Notes: generated by a model not told the origin, from the sequence alone. A stretch of DNA of 64,000 nucleotides from Calvatia gigantea (GCA_025093985.1 JACAAK010000011.1:2170001-2234000), one strand, 5' to 3'; shown: positions 1-10,527, numbered from the stretch's first letter. Program-made: numbers and translations.

Positions 1-410
1 GTCCAGTTAACATGTGCTTCTGCCCACTCCAACCTTTTCCTCCTATGGACAGCAGTAAGTTTAGGTCGTTTCCGCTTGACTACAGCCTTCATTCCAGCTC
101 CTCTGAGTGCCCTGCGCACTGTTTTGGTGGATACAGGCTGGGCAATAACATTTTGAAGTGATTTGGTGACTTGGGAGGCATTGTCAGCCTTGCGAGAGGT
201 GATGAGGCGAACAGAATAGTGGATATCAGAGGGAGAAAGTTTAGATGGGCGGCCACCAACAGATTTGGAAAGTGTTGATCTATGTTTGGAGCAAATCCTA
301 GAAATAGTACTGACTCCCAGACCAGTAATAGAAGCAATATGATGAGCAGATTTCCCTTGGTCCAGGTAAGAGAGGACTCTATTGGTCTGAGTAGAGGAAA
401 GAGAGCGCAT
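1..410 (-). CDS. Tc1-like transposase, N-terminal DNA-binding part (partial)
   Basis: The frame opens at the ATG at 410 (MRSLSSTQTNRVLSYLDQ...) and stays open for 136 codons to the window edge. The first ~55 residues form a Tc1-type helix-turn-helix (GKSAHHIASITGLGVSTISRI). They are followed by GGRPSKLSP, the GRP(R/S)-type linker between the two HTH units, and then by a second helix-turn-helix (VSTKTVRRALRGAGMKAVV), ending near KRLEWAEAHVNW. This is the expected order for a Tc1 transposase before its DDE catalytic domain, which lies outside the window. No stop or frameshift is seen in this part, so it could come from an intact copy. Confidence 0.85.
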   Translation of the reverse strand, partial: MRSLSSTQTNRVLSYLDQGKSAHHIASITGLGVSTISRICSKHRSTLSKSVGGRPSKLSPSDIHYSVRLITSRKADNASQVTKSLQNVIAQPVSTKTVRRALRGAGMKAVVKRKRPKLTAVHRRKRLEWAEAHVNW

Positions 411-551
411 ATAGTTGTAAAGGTATAGTGGGGGAGTTAATTTGCACCTGAGAATAAGCACATCCATTTATACATCACCCTACATGGTCACATGATTTTA
501 TTTGTATTTATTTGATTGCAATAAACGAAGTCATGTGCTCAGAATTTGAGA

Positions 552-760
552 GGGACAAAACTGTTCCAATGTACTTAAAATATTAATTAATTAATAACTC
601 CCCCAAAACAAAGGATTACATAATCATACTTTGCATATGATTAGATAAGATACTGGACTATCTACAATTAAATTAGGAAGTGCACAGCCACAGTAGTCCT
701 TGAGTTATGAGCTGATCTTCTGAAAAGTTCAAAACATTGGAACGGTTTTGTCCCTTACTG
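552..760. repeat. Long terminal inverted repeat of the Tc1-like element
   Basis: Both edges of this segment carry the same ~20-bp word in opposite orientation: 552-571 reads GGGACAAAACTGTTCCAATG and 735-754 its near-perfect inverse. The end is therefore itself a large palindrome with an inner and an outer copy of the likely transposase site. The second Tc1 copy repeats this arrangement at 24583-24602 and 24766-24785. Confidence 0.8.
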
Positions 761-2627
761 TACTTCCACCCACTTTCTTCAGGTTTTTGTAAAAATCGAG
801 GTTCGCATTCGTGCCCGGATTTTCCATGCCTATGTCCCTCTCACCCAGGATATCGGAGGCGGAACTGGGTGCACCAATCAATTTGAATCCCTTGATCGTC
901 TCCAGCGGCCTCTGCTCGTCGCAATCCGCCCTCAACACTAGACTGACAATGTCACGGTTTGCGTGCAATTCGCGGAGCTTGGGGAGCATGTTGCGTCTAA
1001 GATTCCTGAGGCGGCGAAATTGGGAGGACGGGCCTACGTCTAGGATCTTCAATTTCTCGAGGTTCTGATGCGCACAGAGGAAGACTACAAGAGGGTTCAG
1101 CTGGACGGCGACGTTTGACTCGATTGCCGTCGTGGAGAAGCAAGAGAGATTGGAGAGTGTAAGAGAGGTAAGGTGTGACAAGCTTGCGCTAACGAAGAGA
1201 TCATTTGCGATAGGCAAAGAGGTAGATGTATTTCGGGGTTGTCTGAACATGATTTCGAGATTCTGCAGGCGGGGCCGCGTTCAACGGGAAAACGGAAGTA
1301 AAGTCAACACTTACCTCGACATTTGGGCACTGGTGGAGGATGGTTTCAATTCTACTCAATGACGGTTCCTTTGGAACGCCATAATTGAAGGGAGTGGCTT
1401 GCAACGATAAGGATCGCAAGTTAACCAACTATGCGAATTTCATTAGAGAATAATCGTGTCCCTGGAGTAGTTGGAACTTACTGCGGACTGCATTAACGTC
1501 ACAGTCCTAGTCTCGTGCCCACCGTCGTCAGGATTATCCATCATGTGAGGTGTGAACGCCATATTATCCACCACCTCCAAGGCCTTAAGTGATTCCCCGC
1601 ATCTCTCTACAAGTGTCCTCCAAACGACACCATCACCGATGACGGACAGAGGTGAATGATTGGCTTCCCACTTCAACCTCAATAAACCCGACATCCTCGC
1701 CAGTGCTGCAGCGAAATACTTCTCCTGCTTCTTGTGAATCGACACCTTCGACGCAATTCCACCGCCATCCTCACTTGCCGAAGCAGAGGACGGGTCTTCT
1801 TCGGTACTCGTAGCACTTATGACTTCCGTGCCGTTCACGAAAGGCTCGTTCTGCTTAGTGACGGCTGCCTTCCGGCACACTTTGGGAACAAATACCCTCT
1901 TATTCGACCTCTCATCAACGACCTCCACGACCCTCACATTTGCTGCCAAGTCGGCTCTCTCGCACAAATGTTTCCACACCCCAACCATTGAGACTTTCGC
2001 CCTGATAACGCGGTATTCCCAATGCCTCGGGAACACGACTTCGCAGAGCCTCTTACACGTCAAGCCCAAGTTCATAAGATCCCCTCGTGCTTCTACAAAA
2101 AACGCGATACGATCGAGTATCTCGGTTGGCTGTCGGGTGAGCAACACACGGGGCTTGAACAACGCGCGTGGACTCGCCGAGTCGGCCGTGTCGTCCTCGT
2201 GAACAAGAGAGGAAAGGAGGAAAGGTTCAACGACGTTGCACAGGTGCAAGCACAATTTGTGTTCTTCGACACTGAGAAGCTTGTATTGGCATCCTCCACC
2301 CCCACCCGCGATAACGCGAGAAGGCAACGATGTGAGGAGCCTGATAAGGGTGTTAAGCGCATTGAAGGGATCTCTACGATCATACGACCTCAAGTTCGTG
2401 TCGACTTTGACGGATCTGAGAGATCCATTGATACCGCTGACGAGCTTTGATGAGATGTTTCCTGCGGGCTTTGCGCTGTTGAGGGCGCCTGAAATCCCGG
2501 AAGAAGCGCGACGAGGAGCACGAACAGCTGGTGACTGCGCGAGAGCGAAAGACTCCGCGTTCGCGGACGCCTTCAAAGCCGTCTTCGACGACCTGGAGGA
2601 GTGAGGTGTCATGGGAAGACACCACAC
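729..2627 (-). CDS. F-box/LRR protein, 3' end replaced by transposon terminus
   Basis: Three exons are proposed: 2627-1482, 1428-1315 and 1262-729, joined in one frame across two short introns (1481-1429 and 1314-1263; donors GTAAGT, acceptors ATAG and GCAG). This gives 597 residues. Residues ~165-205 hold an F-box-like motif (PTEILDRIAFFVEARGDLMN followed by LGLTCKRLCEVVFPRHWEYR), the usual adaptor for SCF ubiquitin ligases. The later exons show leucine-rich stretches (LVNLRSLSLQATPF, LSHLTSLTLSNL, LEKLKILDVG) as in F-box/LRR substrate receptors. The last ~10 codons (TVRDKTVPMF then stop) are the terminus of the Tc1-like element, so the original C-terminus is lost. The N-terminal ~80 residues are Ser/Ala-rich and without a recognisable domain. 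Substrate unknown. Confidence 0.75.
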
Positions 2628-3485
2628 AACAGCTTTCTGGGAACATCCTCCACCGTTTTGGGCGGCAATCAGATTTACGTTCCCGCATGACCCTGAGTAT
2701 CAAGTCTTCAAGTGTGGAAACATGCAGGAACGATAATGGCCAGCCAGAGCCGCTTGATTACTGGATGCGGGGACCAGAAGGCAAGATACGAAGTAGAACG
2801 TAGAGATATGAGAGTAACATGAGGTGGGCTAACATTGGCTATGATGGTGAAGGAAAGTTGGTAAAAATAAGCATTTGCTTTCATGTTACGTCACAGTCTA
2901 CGATTCCCTTTGGGGTTTGCTACAACGAGTTGTGATTTCTTTATTGCGACAATCATCATTGAGACTTTTTGAAACCTCAGGCCTCAGGCTTCAGGCCTCA
3001 GTATCCGCAAAACTAAATACAAGGGCTTCCGACACCCTCCGCGACAAGAGGCAAATCGTCCATGGCAATGTCGTGGCCGGTCTCACTACATGTGGGGAGT
3101 TCAGATACTTAACGTTCCAGGAAAAAGTAAAATTTCCAATGCAAAGACACGGCATTGCGTTCGGACATTCGCTACCCCTGGACCTAACGTCTCAGAAAGC
3201 CTGCCAAGCATCGAAGGGCTTAACGATTGCTGACTATTCTCCAGAATTCTTATAATATTAATGAAGAGAGCGACCGCTTGTAGCGGCCTAATAGTGCTCA
3301 TGAGCGCTCGAGGTTGGGGCCCTCATAACCTCACTCACGACATGGGCTGCCATCCATCATAAGAACAAATGTCCGCTTAAATTAGGGTTAAAAAAATTAT
3401 TGGCCATAACGTGCCGTAGTGCTGACTGTCCTCTAATAGAGCGTAGATGGAAAGAGGTGGCAAGACGACAGCTCGCGTTTGGGTA
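2628..3485. other. Intergenic region, no supported gene
   Basis: Upstream side of the F-box gene. Open frames here are short and without recognisable motifs. There is a small local repeat of CCTCAGGC/CTTCAGGC words near 2975-3000. Nothing else seen. Confidence 0.5.
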
Positions 3486-3746
3486 TCATTCTTCTTTTGC
3501 CAGCGTTTCCTTTGCATCTTCTTCCTCAGCCTCACCTCCTTTTAACCCTCTATCTTGATTCTTATTGTAATCCTCCAATATCCGCTCGATTTCCTTGTAC
3601 AAACTTTTCCGTTCCGCGATTGGCTCCGTCCAGAGCTCGATATCGAGCCCCTGTCCGTGGTATAATGCTTCGCGACGGCTTGATATAGACCGGTTAAGCA
3701 CCGAAGAATACGAGATTTCCCTCCCTTGGTATAAGAACCTGTTCAC
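3486..3746 (-). CDS. Small hypothetical protein or last exon of one
   Basis: An 86-codon frame with coding-like composition: a central hydrophilic helix (KSLYKEIERILEDYNKNQD) and an acidic tail (GGEAEEEDAKETLAKEE). A CAG precedes the frame (…GACAG before the GGGTGAACAGG start region), so it may be a terminal exon of a longer gene whose 5' part I could not find. No family recognised. The opposite strand is also open, so the strand is not certain. Confidence 0.25.
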   Translation of the reverse strand: MNRFLYQGREISYSSVLNRSISSRREALYHGQGLDIELWTEPIAERKSLYKEIERILEDYNKNQDRGLKGGEAEEEDAKETLAKEE

Positions 3747-4490
3747 CCCCTGTCATGCGTGCCCTTAAAACACAACACACGTACCACAAATAACCCAGAA
3801 TGGGCCATCGCAAGTCCTGAGAGCTACGTGATGGGCTCAGTGCTCATTCTCCGAACCGGCCTCCCCGACTATAATCTGGGGTCCTCTTCTGACACTAATC
3901 CACACCTCGGGCAGCAAACGCCGAACGTGAGCGCAAACAAGGCGCTGTTCGGGAACAACAATAGAGAGGCATGCCTGTTCTGACAACCAGCGATTTTGTG
4001 GCACCCTCGGGCCGATGTTTGCGGGTGTTGCTTTGTGAATCGTTAACAAATAAATTCTCATTTGTGCGGTCCTAAACCGAGGCGTCTCGACCGCAGACTA
4101 TAGCCTAAGCACTAAACGGGTGAATAGGGGGCTTAAGTTGGTGTTTGGAGAACCAATTGCTAGTTCAATCAGTGACAACCACATTCCTCCGCTTATCCAG
4201 ATTGAAGGCCCTCCCGAATTCGAGTTCCGTTTTGATTAGAGAGCTAGTTTAGTGGTTCTCTACTACGCCCTTTTCAATTTAGACCCCTATGGCATGACCT
4301 TCGAAGTTGAGTATGCCAGCATCAACTCGAGGCTAAGAGCACGTTCCCTCGGTTAACTACTTCACTAGGTTTAGGGTGTACGTATTGAGACTTGCAATAT
4401 GGAAGCATGAAAGCTTCAGCTGGCAAGTCTTTCCGACGTTCATGGGGAAGTGGCGGATTAGCGTCCGACTGTTTTGGGGTTAACTGGTAG
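3747..4490. other. Intergenic, upstream of nuclease copy 1
   Basis: No supported gene. The last ~250 bp form the promoter region of the first NucA/NucB-type gene and end in a TATA box. Confidence 0.4.
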
Positions 4491-4498
4491 TATATAAA
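4491..4498 (+). promoter_or_regulatory. TATA box of nuclease copy 1
   Basis: TATATAAA lies 55 bp upstream of the ATG at 4546. Copies 2 and 3 have a TATA at the matching place (63 and 60 bp before ATG), and the CTCAAGATG context at the start is shared between copies 1 and 2. Confidence 0.65.
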
Positions 4499-4545
4499 GC
4501 CCCTACTTCTGAGGCAGGGCTCAGATATTGCTCTCATTCCTCAAG

Positions 4546-5594
4546 ATGATGTTGAAGACGGCTGTCATTGCTTCCTTCTTTATCGCTACTTCCTGTCACT
4601 GGAGCAGCTATAGAGTAAGGACACTTTCCTCGCAATGGACTTCCGTGGATCATAAAATCATACTGATCCTCCAGTGACCTCGCGGATTTGCTTGCCAAGA
4701 ACTTGACTATCACAGATACCACCCTTGCTCCGGCGGCCAACCCAATATACAATATTGATTGCTCCAGGCATGTCTATCAACCCTCAAATAATAGACCATT
4801 TATTGAGATCATTCCGAAAGGTACCCAAATGTATGCATTAACTGGTGTTACTTCGTTTTCTGTATGCCGTTTCGTCCTGATATTGGATGAGGGTGACATT
4901 ATTGCTGAAATTTGAATCTAAAACCACAGGTAAAACAAGGAGCACCACTCCGTGGACTGTTACTGTCGACAGGAATGCGAACCTCCGGCCTCAGTCGGAT
5001 TGTAGGTCGCCAAACAGGTGCAGCGCGACAAACCCTCAGACTGGGTGGCCCAAGAACCCCAACACTGGTAAGTATAGTAATGTGGATTACTCCTAGGTAT
5101 CACATTGTGGTGACCGTTCCGTGTTTCAAGGCTGGAGCTGTGATGAACAGCCAAAGAATACAAACCTCGAAGGAGGCGCAAACGCCGCTACAAGATGTAT
5201 GCCTGCGGGTGAGAATTCCGGTGAGGATATTTCTGGTTTGTCAACAATCATTCATTTTTCTGATTCCTGTAATCAAGGTGAGGGATCGACTTGGGCCGGT
5301 TTTATCAGTGAGTTCGGCGATCCTTGTTCCGAATGATGGCGCTATAGAGTTCATTAGACAGGCGTGGTGCTGTGGTTGCCAATGGCCAGAAAGTTGACGT
5401 TAAGCTTGGTACGCCATCTCATAAGTCTAATTATTGGCATTTGCCTTCTACTGAGGCGTCTATTACTAGTCTTCTCTGGAACTGCGACCGGCTACTGTGC
5501 TCCACTGGCTAATCCTACCAATAGCGCTGGGTGTACGCCACCTGTCCAAAGCAACTCTCCCGGTGTCGCGACGAATGGCCCTCGTCAGCGATAA
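4546..5594 (+). pseudogene. Secreted NucA/NucB-type nuclease, copy 1, one frameshift in exon 1
   Basis: The eight-exon structure of copy 2 is conserved: 4546-4614, 4675-4767, 4821-4861, 4930-5067, 5131-5220, 5278-5307, 5358-5408, 5470-5594. Exons 2-8 match copy 2 in length exactly and are open in one frame. They encode DCSRYPNVCINWCY, the central PWTVTVDRNANLRPQSDC block, the signature GWSCDEQPKNTNLEGG...RCMPAGENSG and the tail ending NGPRQR. Exon 1 (signal peptide) is 69 nt instead of 68, so the reading frame is lost before the mature protein; neither ATG (4546, 4549) restores it. Intron 2 appears to use a GC donor (CAG|GCATGT). The DEQP...EGG...C.P..EN motif matches the DNase NucA/NucB domain (established family: extracellular or sporulation DNases). 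It may be a very recent pseudogene or contain a sequence error. Confidence 0.7.
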
Positions 5595-6574
5595 TTTGGG
5601 ACCAATAGTGAAGTAAAAAGGAGGGAATTTGTACATGAGTCTGATGTCGACACAAGAAGAAAAGAAGTAACCTTGTATAAGTAAATTTTATGAGCGAAAT
5701 GAGCTTCAATTGAATGAATGACGGAGCTCTGCGGATTCTTCGATGCGATGCCTAGAGGTTAACCCAGTTTTTTTGGTTTTGTTTGGTTCACTGAACTGGC
5801 GCTTCCGCCTATCATTTACTGAACATTCAGGCCTCAGGGACAACCAGATAACAGGTGGGGTTCTGTTCAATGCAGATAGATAGACAGGAAGCTATGGTCT
5901 CGTGGATCGCGCAGTTAGTTGGTGTCCTATCCATCTGTGATTGGTCCTTTGGGAGGATGCTCCCGAAACGAGGCCCCCGAACACACGAATAAGTCGCATC
6001 AGATGGGCGGAACGTATAAGACTCCCGCGATTGCCTCATTAGATAATTGCGGATAGTTGCGCGGCAGAGCTACACAACCTACCCATGAGATGTTGGAGAA
6101 CAATTGCCGTTACCGAGGGTGTTAGCAATAGCCAGCTGTCCTTTTCACTTCTCGTAATGCGCATCCTGGGCACCAAGTGGAGAATAGCGGGCTTAAATGA
6201 GTGTTGGGGAACCAATCACTCGTTCAATTAACGAGTTGCCCGCATTCTTTCGCCCAATAGAAATGAAGTCCCAGCCCCAAGTCCAATAACAGACAGAGAA
6301 AGGGAGAAGGGAGACTTATTCTGTAGTTCCGCGCTACCTACTATGCCCTGTATAGTCTACCCGCGGCACCACCGCCGAAGTTAGATACACCAGTGTAGGC
6401 TCGAAGTGAAAGTCTCGATTGATAGCCACGGGAAGAGCGAAAGTGTATCTCTTATGTAAAATACAGGCTGAGGAAGTTGTGGGATGAGGACTTCCGCCTT
6501 CAGCTGACTGTTTTTTCCATTGTCCGCGAGGAAACCGGGGGATCATTGTGGTGTCTGGTAGTTTGGCGTTAGCA
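5595..6574. other. Intergenic between nuclease copies 1 and 2
   Basis: No supported gene. It holds the 3' flank of copy 1 and the promoter of copy 2. Confidence 0.45.
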
Positions 6575-6580
6575 TATAAA
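6575..6580 (+). promoter_or_regulatory. TATA box of nuclease copy 2
   Basis: TATAAA within CATATAAAGC lies 63 bp upstream of the start codon at 6638. The surrounding TATAAAGCNCC word is shared with copy 1. Confidence 0.65.
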
Positions 6581-6637
6581 GCACCCACGATTTCTGACGG
6601 AGAGCTCAGCGCTCGGAGGTTACCCCTACTCCTCAAG

Positions 6638-7700
6638 ATGTTGTTGAAGACAGCTGTCATTGCTTCCTTGTTTCTCGTTCCTTCCATCACCGGGGCCGCT
6701 GTAGAGTAAGATTCCTTTCATTGTGGTGGACTGCGGTGGGGCCATGAATTACCCCTGGCTAATTGGCACTCTAGCGACCTTGCGGACCTGCTTGCCAAGA
6801 ACTTGACTATCACGGATAGCCCCCTCGTTCCAGCGGCCAACCCGATATACAATATTGATTGCTCTAAGTGCGTCTCTCCCAATACCCAAATGATACAACC
6901 AATAAGGTCATTTGTCAAGGTACCCGAATGTGTGCCTGAACTGGTGTTACTTCGTTTATTGTATGTCGTTCGCCCTGATACCGGATGATAGTGACAGTGT
7001 TGATGTCGAACTTGGAACTTGAATCCTGATCCCTTAGGCAAAACGACGAGCAGCACTCCGTGGACTGTTACTGTCGATAGGACTGCGAACCTTCGCCCTC
7101 AGTCAGACTGTAAGTCACCGAACAGGTGTAGCGCAACGAACCCTCCGACCGGGTGGCCCCCGGAGCCTAATAAGGGTAAGTCCAGTAACTTGCATGATTT
7201 ATATGCATTGGATAGTGCTCACCATTGGGTGCTTCAAGGCTGGAGCTGTGACGAACAGCCGAAGAATACCAACCTCGAAGGAGGCGCAAATGCCGCTACG
7301 AGGTGCATGCCCGCCAGTGAGAATTCCGGTGAGCATGCTTTTAATTTGTCAGGAACCATTCCCTTCCTGATTGCTGCAATCAAGGCGAAGGATCGGCTTG
7401 GGCCAGTTTTATCAGTGAGTTCAACGACCCTTGCTCAGAATGACGCATTCATAATTTCGTTAGACAAATCGGGTGCTACGGTTGCCAATGGCCAGCAAGT
7501 TGACGTTAAGCTTGGTACGCCATCTCATAAGTCTCACTATTGGCATTTGCCTTCTACTGAGGCGTCTATTAATAGTCTTTTCTGGAACTGCGACCGGCTA
7601 CTGTGCTCCGCTGGCCAACCCTACCAATAGTCCCGGATGTACGCCACCTGTCCAAAGCAATACTCCCGGTGTCGCGACAAATGGACCTCGTCAGCGGTAA
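6638..7700 (+). CDS. Secreted NucA/NucB-type nuclease, copy 2 (intact)
   Basis: Exons 6638-6705, 6775-6867, 6920-6960, 7038-7175, 7239-7328, 7385-7414, 7464-7514 and 7576-7700 join to 636 nt, an uninterrupted 211-residue protein. Residues 1-20 are a signal peptide (MLLKTAVIASLFLVPSITGA). There follow a Cys-rich entry (DCSKYPNVCLNWCYFVYC), PWTVTVDRTANLRPQSDC, SPNRCSATNPPTGWP, and the NucA/NucB hallmark SCDEQPKNTNLEGGANAATR with CMPASENSGEGSAW. The tail is Thr/Pro/Asn-rich and ends NGPRQR. Family knowledge: NucA/NucB proteins are secreted non-specific DNases; the paired acidic residues next to the Cys of CDE and the downstream GG are their signature. It is probably extracellular. The eight very small exons are shared by all copies, so the array arose by tandem duplication. 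Nuclease activity itself is inferred. Confidence 0.8.
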
Positions 7701-8342
7701 ATGCCAGGTTGTCTGGCCAGAATAGAATCTTGATCCATTTTGAACACGAGGGAGTAGTAAAAGTTGATAAAGAGAGAATTTTGGTATGAACTAATAGGGT
7801 GTCCAGACAATTAAAGTATCGGCTTCGGCTGAACAACCTTTCCAGCCTCCTCGAAAGAACTGCGAGTTTTCTGACGCCTGATTGTTAATGTATTCCCTCC
7901 CAAAAACTGGCACTTCCGCCTGTTAATCGTTGGATTTACGGGCATACATCTCTCAGGACGGATGGAGTGTCGTGGTCATGGGCCATGCAGTCAGTCGGAC
8001 ACTTGGTACTAATCCAACGGGGCCGATCCTTTATGAGGTCATTCCAGACAGAGCCCCCGAAACACTTCAATAGGCCTTCTCGGAAGGGCGAAACCGCATA
8101 ATACTCCCCTCCCCCACAATTGAGAGGATAGTGGCAAAGTCGGACTCTACGTTCGAGAAGTTGGAGAACGAGCCTTCGACTCTTCGTTCGTAAGGTTGGG
8201 GCCGGGGATAGCCGACCGTTCTTGTCTCTTGTCACCTTCGACGGTGGCCCACTATCTGTCCACCATTTGTCTCTGAGCTAGCGGGAGTGAAACCAAAATC
8301 AGAATCGGGGAATTTTTTGCATGGTTGATGAGAGACGGAACC
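7701..8342. other. Intergenic, no gene seen
   Basis: 3' flank of copy 2. Open frames on the minus strand near 7936-8235 have no recognisable motif and are taken as chance. Confidence 0.4.
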
Positions 8343-8395
8343 TACTGGAACGCAAACCCCCGGTTGCAATCGGAATGTAAGTTCCCAAAGCGCGG
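8343..8395 (+). pseudogene. Relic exon 4 of a further NucA/NucB-type copy
   Basis: Seventeen codons read YWNANPRLQSECKFPKR and align without gaps to DRNANLRPQSDCRSPNR of exon 4 in copy 1. About 36 of 54 bases agree. Exons before and after cannot be traced, so this is the last visible part of a lost fourth copy between copies 2 and 3. Confidence 0.5.
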
Positions 8396-9218
8396 AAGGT
8401 GGTACTCAAGTGCGCCCGCCTGTGGCCATTTGGATGATCAGAAAGAGTGGAGGCAGACCTTAGTACTTTAGCCCTGAACCCCCGTGGTTTCTGCGACTCG
8501 TGTGAAGCTGTTCAACGCTCAGTTGGGATATGTCGTGATCCAGCTCTCCGCTTGAGCATTTTCACTGAATTAATGCGAATGTGACCAATAAACTGTTTGA
8601 ACTTTGGCTAGGGGTAGTTTTAAACTAAATGAAGTTCTGTGGCACTACCGCCTCGTAGGTGAATTTCATTAAAATAAACTCCCGGCCTTCGCCGTACTCT
8701 GTACTCTGCGGCGTTGTACATGACACATCCACTAATATCGATCGGTAATTCGATTACCAAGGAAGTGCTCCTCGGTCAATATGGCTCAAAGGCTCACACG
8801 CTTTCCAGCCGCCCACGTCGATGATATACGTGTTCTAGGCTTTACACCTGCTCTGTGACTATTAAAAGAAAAGTAGTTTGGGCCTAGATTTGCACGTGTG
8901 ATAGAAAATCAAGGGTAGCGATTCGGCATAGCCGGCACTGCTTCACTCCGCCCTGGATAACCTATGTAATAGCCAATTTTCTGTAGTGCCATCTTAGGAT
9001 TTTATGCGCCAGTACAAACCCAGGATTGATTTTCTATTCACTACCAACACAGAAGAGGCATATGAGTTCCTTCGGAAAATCTTGTCCAATATCGGACTGG
9101 CATACACTGCAAACGCGAGAAAGATTGACCCTTAGTTGACCCAGAGGCCTCCCAGACGCACAGAATGATATACCAAACTCGATGAACTATCTGATCACTT
9201 GGTACCACTGGCTGAGGG
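8396..9218. other. Intergenic upstream of nuclease copy 3
   Basis: No supported gene. It may contain further unrecognisable remains of the lost copy at its left end. Confidence 0.35.
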
Positions 9219-9225
9219 TATATAA
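9219..9225 (+). promoter_or_regulatory. TATA box of nuclease copy 3
   Basis: TATATAA within GGGTATATAACCCC lies 60 bp upstream of the ATG at 9279, the same spacing as in copies 1 and 2. Confidence 0.6.
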
Positions 9226-9278
9226 CCCCACCCATTTTGCAGGAAGAGCCAGAGAAACCAGTCTACTTCAATTCCAAA

Positions 9279-10527
9279 ATGCTGCTGAAGACGCTCATAG
9301 TCACCTCCCTATTTCTTGCTGTTTTCGCCCGCGGGGGCGGTCGAGGAGTATGTGAACCCCGAAAGTAACGGAATTACGCTGGACTGATTGATATTCTAGT
9401 GACGCTCTGGATTCATTTACCCATAACTTGACTATCCGAGATGATAACGAGGCACTCGTGCCGCCCAAGACTTCGGCTAGAAAACCCCCTCCTGGAAAAA
9501 CTCCACTTAGCAATGCTTTATTTGGCAAGGCTTCGGGTCGTGGAAAACCTCCACCTAGCAAGGTCCAATGCCGCACTTGGCAAGGCCCTACCTGGCAAGG
9601 CCCCAGTTGGTCTAGCTACTTAAGTCTAGTAACCTCGTATACCGAATCCCGTGCAAAACGTACATTTCCCAACGCCCAAATTACGAATACCAACTAATGA
9701 GACCCCCTTTTTTGGATAGCTACCCAGATGTGTGCCTCAACTGGTGTTATTATGCCTTCTGTAAGTTCCAGTGTTGTAAGTTTCACGTCGAAATTATGTG
9801 ACAATCATGTTGGAACTAAATTATCGCGCTTTGTTATCCTAGGCAAAAATAAGACCAAGACTGCATCACGGTAACGGTCGACCGGGGTGCAGCGAAGCGC
9901 TCCAAGTCAGATTGCGCAGGAGCCAACAAGTGCAGTGCAAGTGAGGGACCAAGTAAGAAGAGTGGATGGCCCATTAACCCTGAAGAGGGTAAGTAATGTA
10001 GTTCACGCTGCGTACAGTATATGCGTCTCACCACTCTTTGCACTTCAAAGATTGGAGTTGTGATGAACAGCCAAAAAAATACGAACCGTGAGGGAGGCGC
10101 TGGTGCTGCTACGAGGTGTATGCTCGCTACGCAGAATTCCGGTAAGTACATCTTTTCTTTCCTCAAATTGAACGCAAGTGAGTATGCTTGAATTGTGCGG
10201 TTGCAGGCGAAGGGAGGTTTTGGGGAAACTTTATCAGTCAGGTCAAAAGCTTCTTTTATTTCACGTGGATATCCTCCTCATGGGTTTTGACAGACAAACG
10301 TGGCGCAAAGATCAGCGACGGTAATGAAGTTGTAGTTCGACTGGGTATGCGAGTTTAATGATCGGTGTCTGGTGGTGAGGTTGATTTTTCCTCCATTTCG
10401 AGTTTTCTTTGGAACTCCAACTGGGGTCTGTGGTCCGTTGGCCACTCCAAGCATGGCTGCCGTGTGTCCGAAGCCTGTTACAAAGAATACGCCAGGCGTT
10501 AAGGGGAACGGGCCTCGTCAGAGTTAA
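9279..10527 (+). pseudogene. Secreted NucA/NucB-type nuclease, copy 3, decayed
   Basis: Starts MLLKTLIVTSLFLAVFA as in copy 2. Lesions against copy 2: one extra G in a G5 run of exon 1; a 1-nt shift in exon 4 just before ITVTVDRG; and one extra A in an A7 run inside the signature exon (WSCDEQPK then frame loss), after which the frame resumes as GGAGAATRCM. The region 9470-9620 contains a GC-rich stretch with repeated TGGCAAGGC words absent from the other copies. The tail is still readable (GTPTGVCGPLATPS...GNGPRQS, stop 10525-10527), as is an exon reading EGRFWGNFIS. Introns still have GTAAGT donors. Two lesions are in homopolymers, so sequencing error is possible for those, but protein divergence also exceeds that between copies 1 and 2. 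Confidence 0.7.

Larger units (their letters stand above)
1..760 (-). mobile_element. Tc1/mariner-like DNA transposon, 5' half, cut by window edge
   Basis: The terminus starts just inside a TA at 761-762 and reads CAGTAAGGGACAAAACCG on the minus strand. A terminal region of about 209 bp (552-760) is followed by a transposase reading frame that runs off the left edge. The same terminal region recurs at 24577-24785, about 98% identical by eye, at the 3' end of a second copy, so the family has long terminal inverted repeats of about 210 bp. TA flanking and the CAGT start are standard for Tc1/mariner. The element lies inside the 3' part of an F-box gene. Confidence 0.85.

Noticed and set aside
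89..337. Minus-strand 82-codon ORF at the left edge
   Set aside because: It is a different frame of the Tc1 transposase N-terminus, which is open over the whole segment in its own frame.
1..760. The 209-bp palindromic end as an independent MITE
   Set aside because: In both places it is directly attached to transposase coding sequence at the expected side, so it is the long terminal repeat of the full element.
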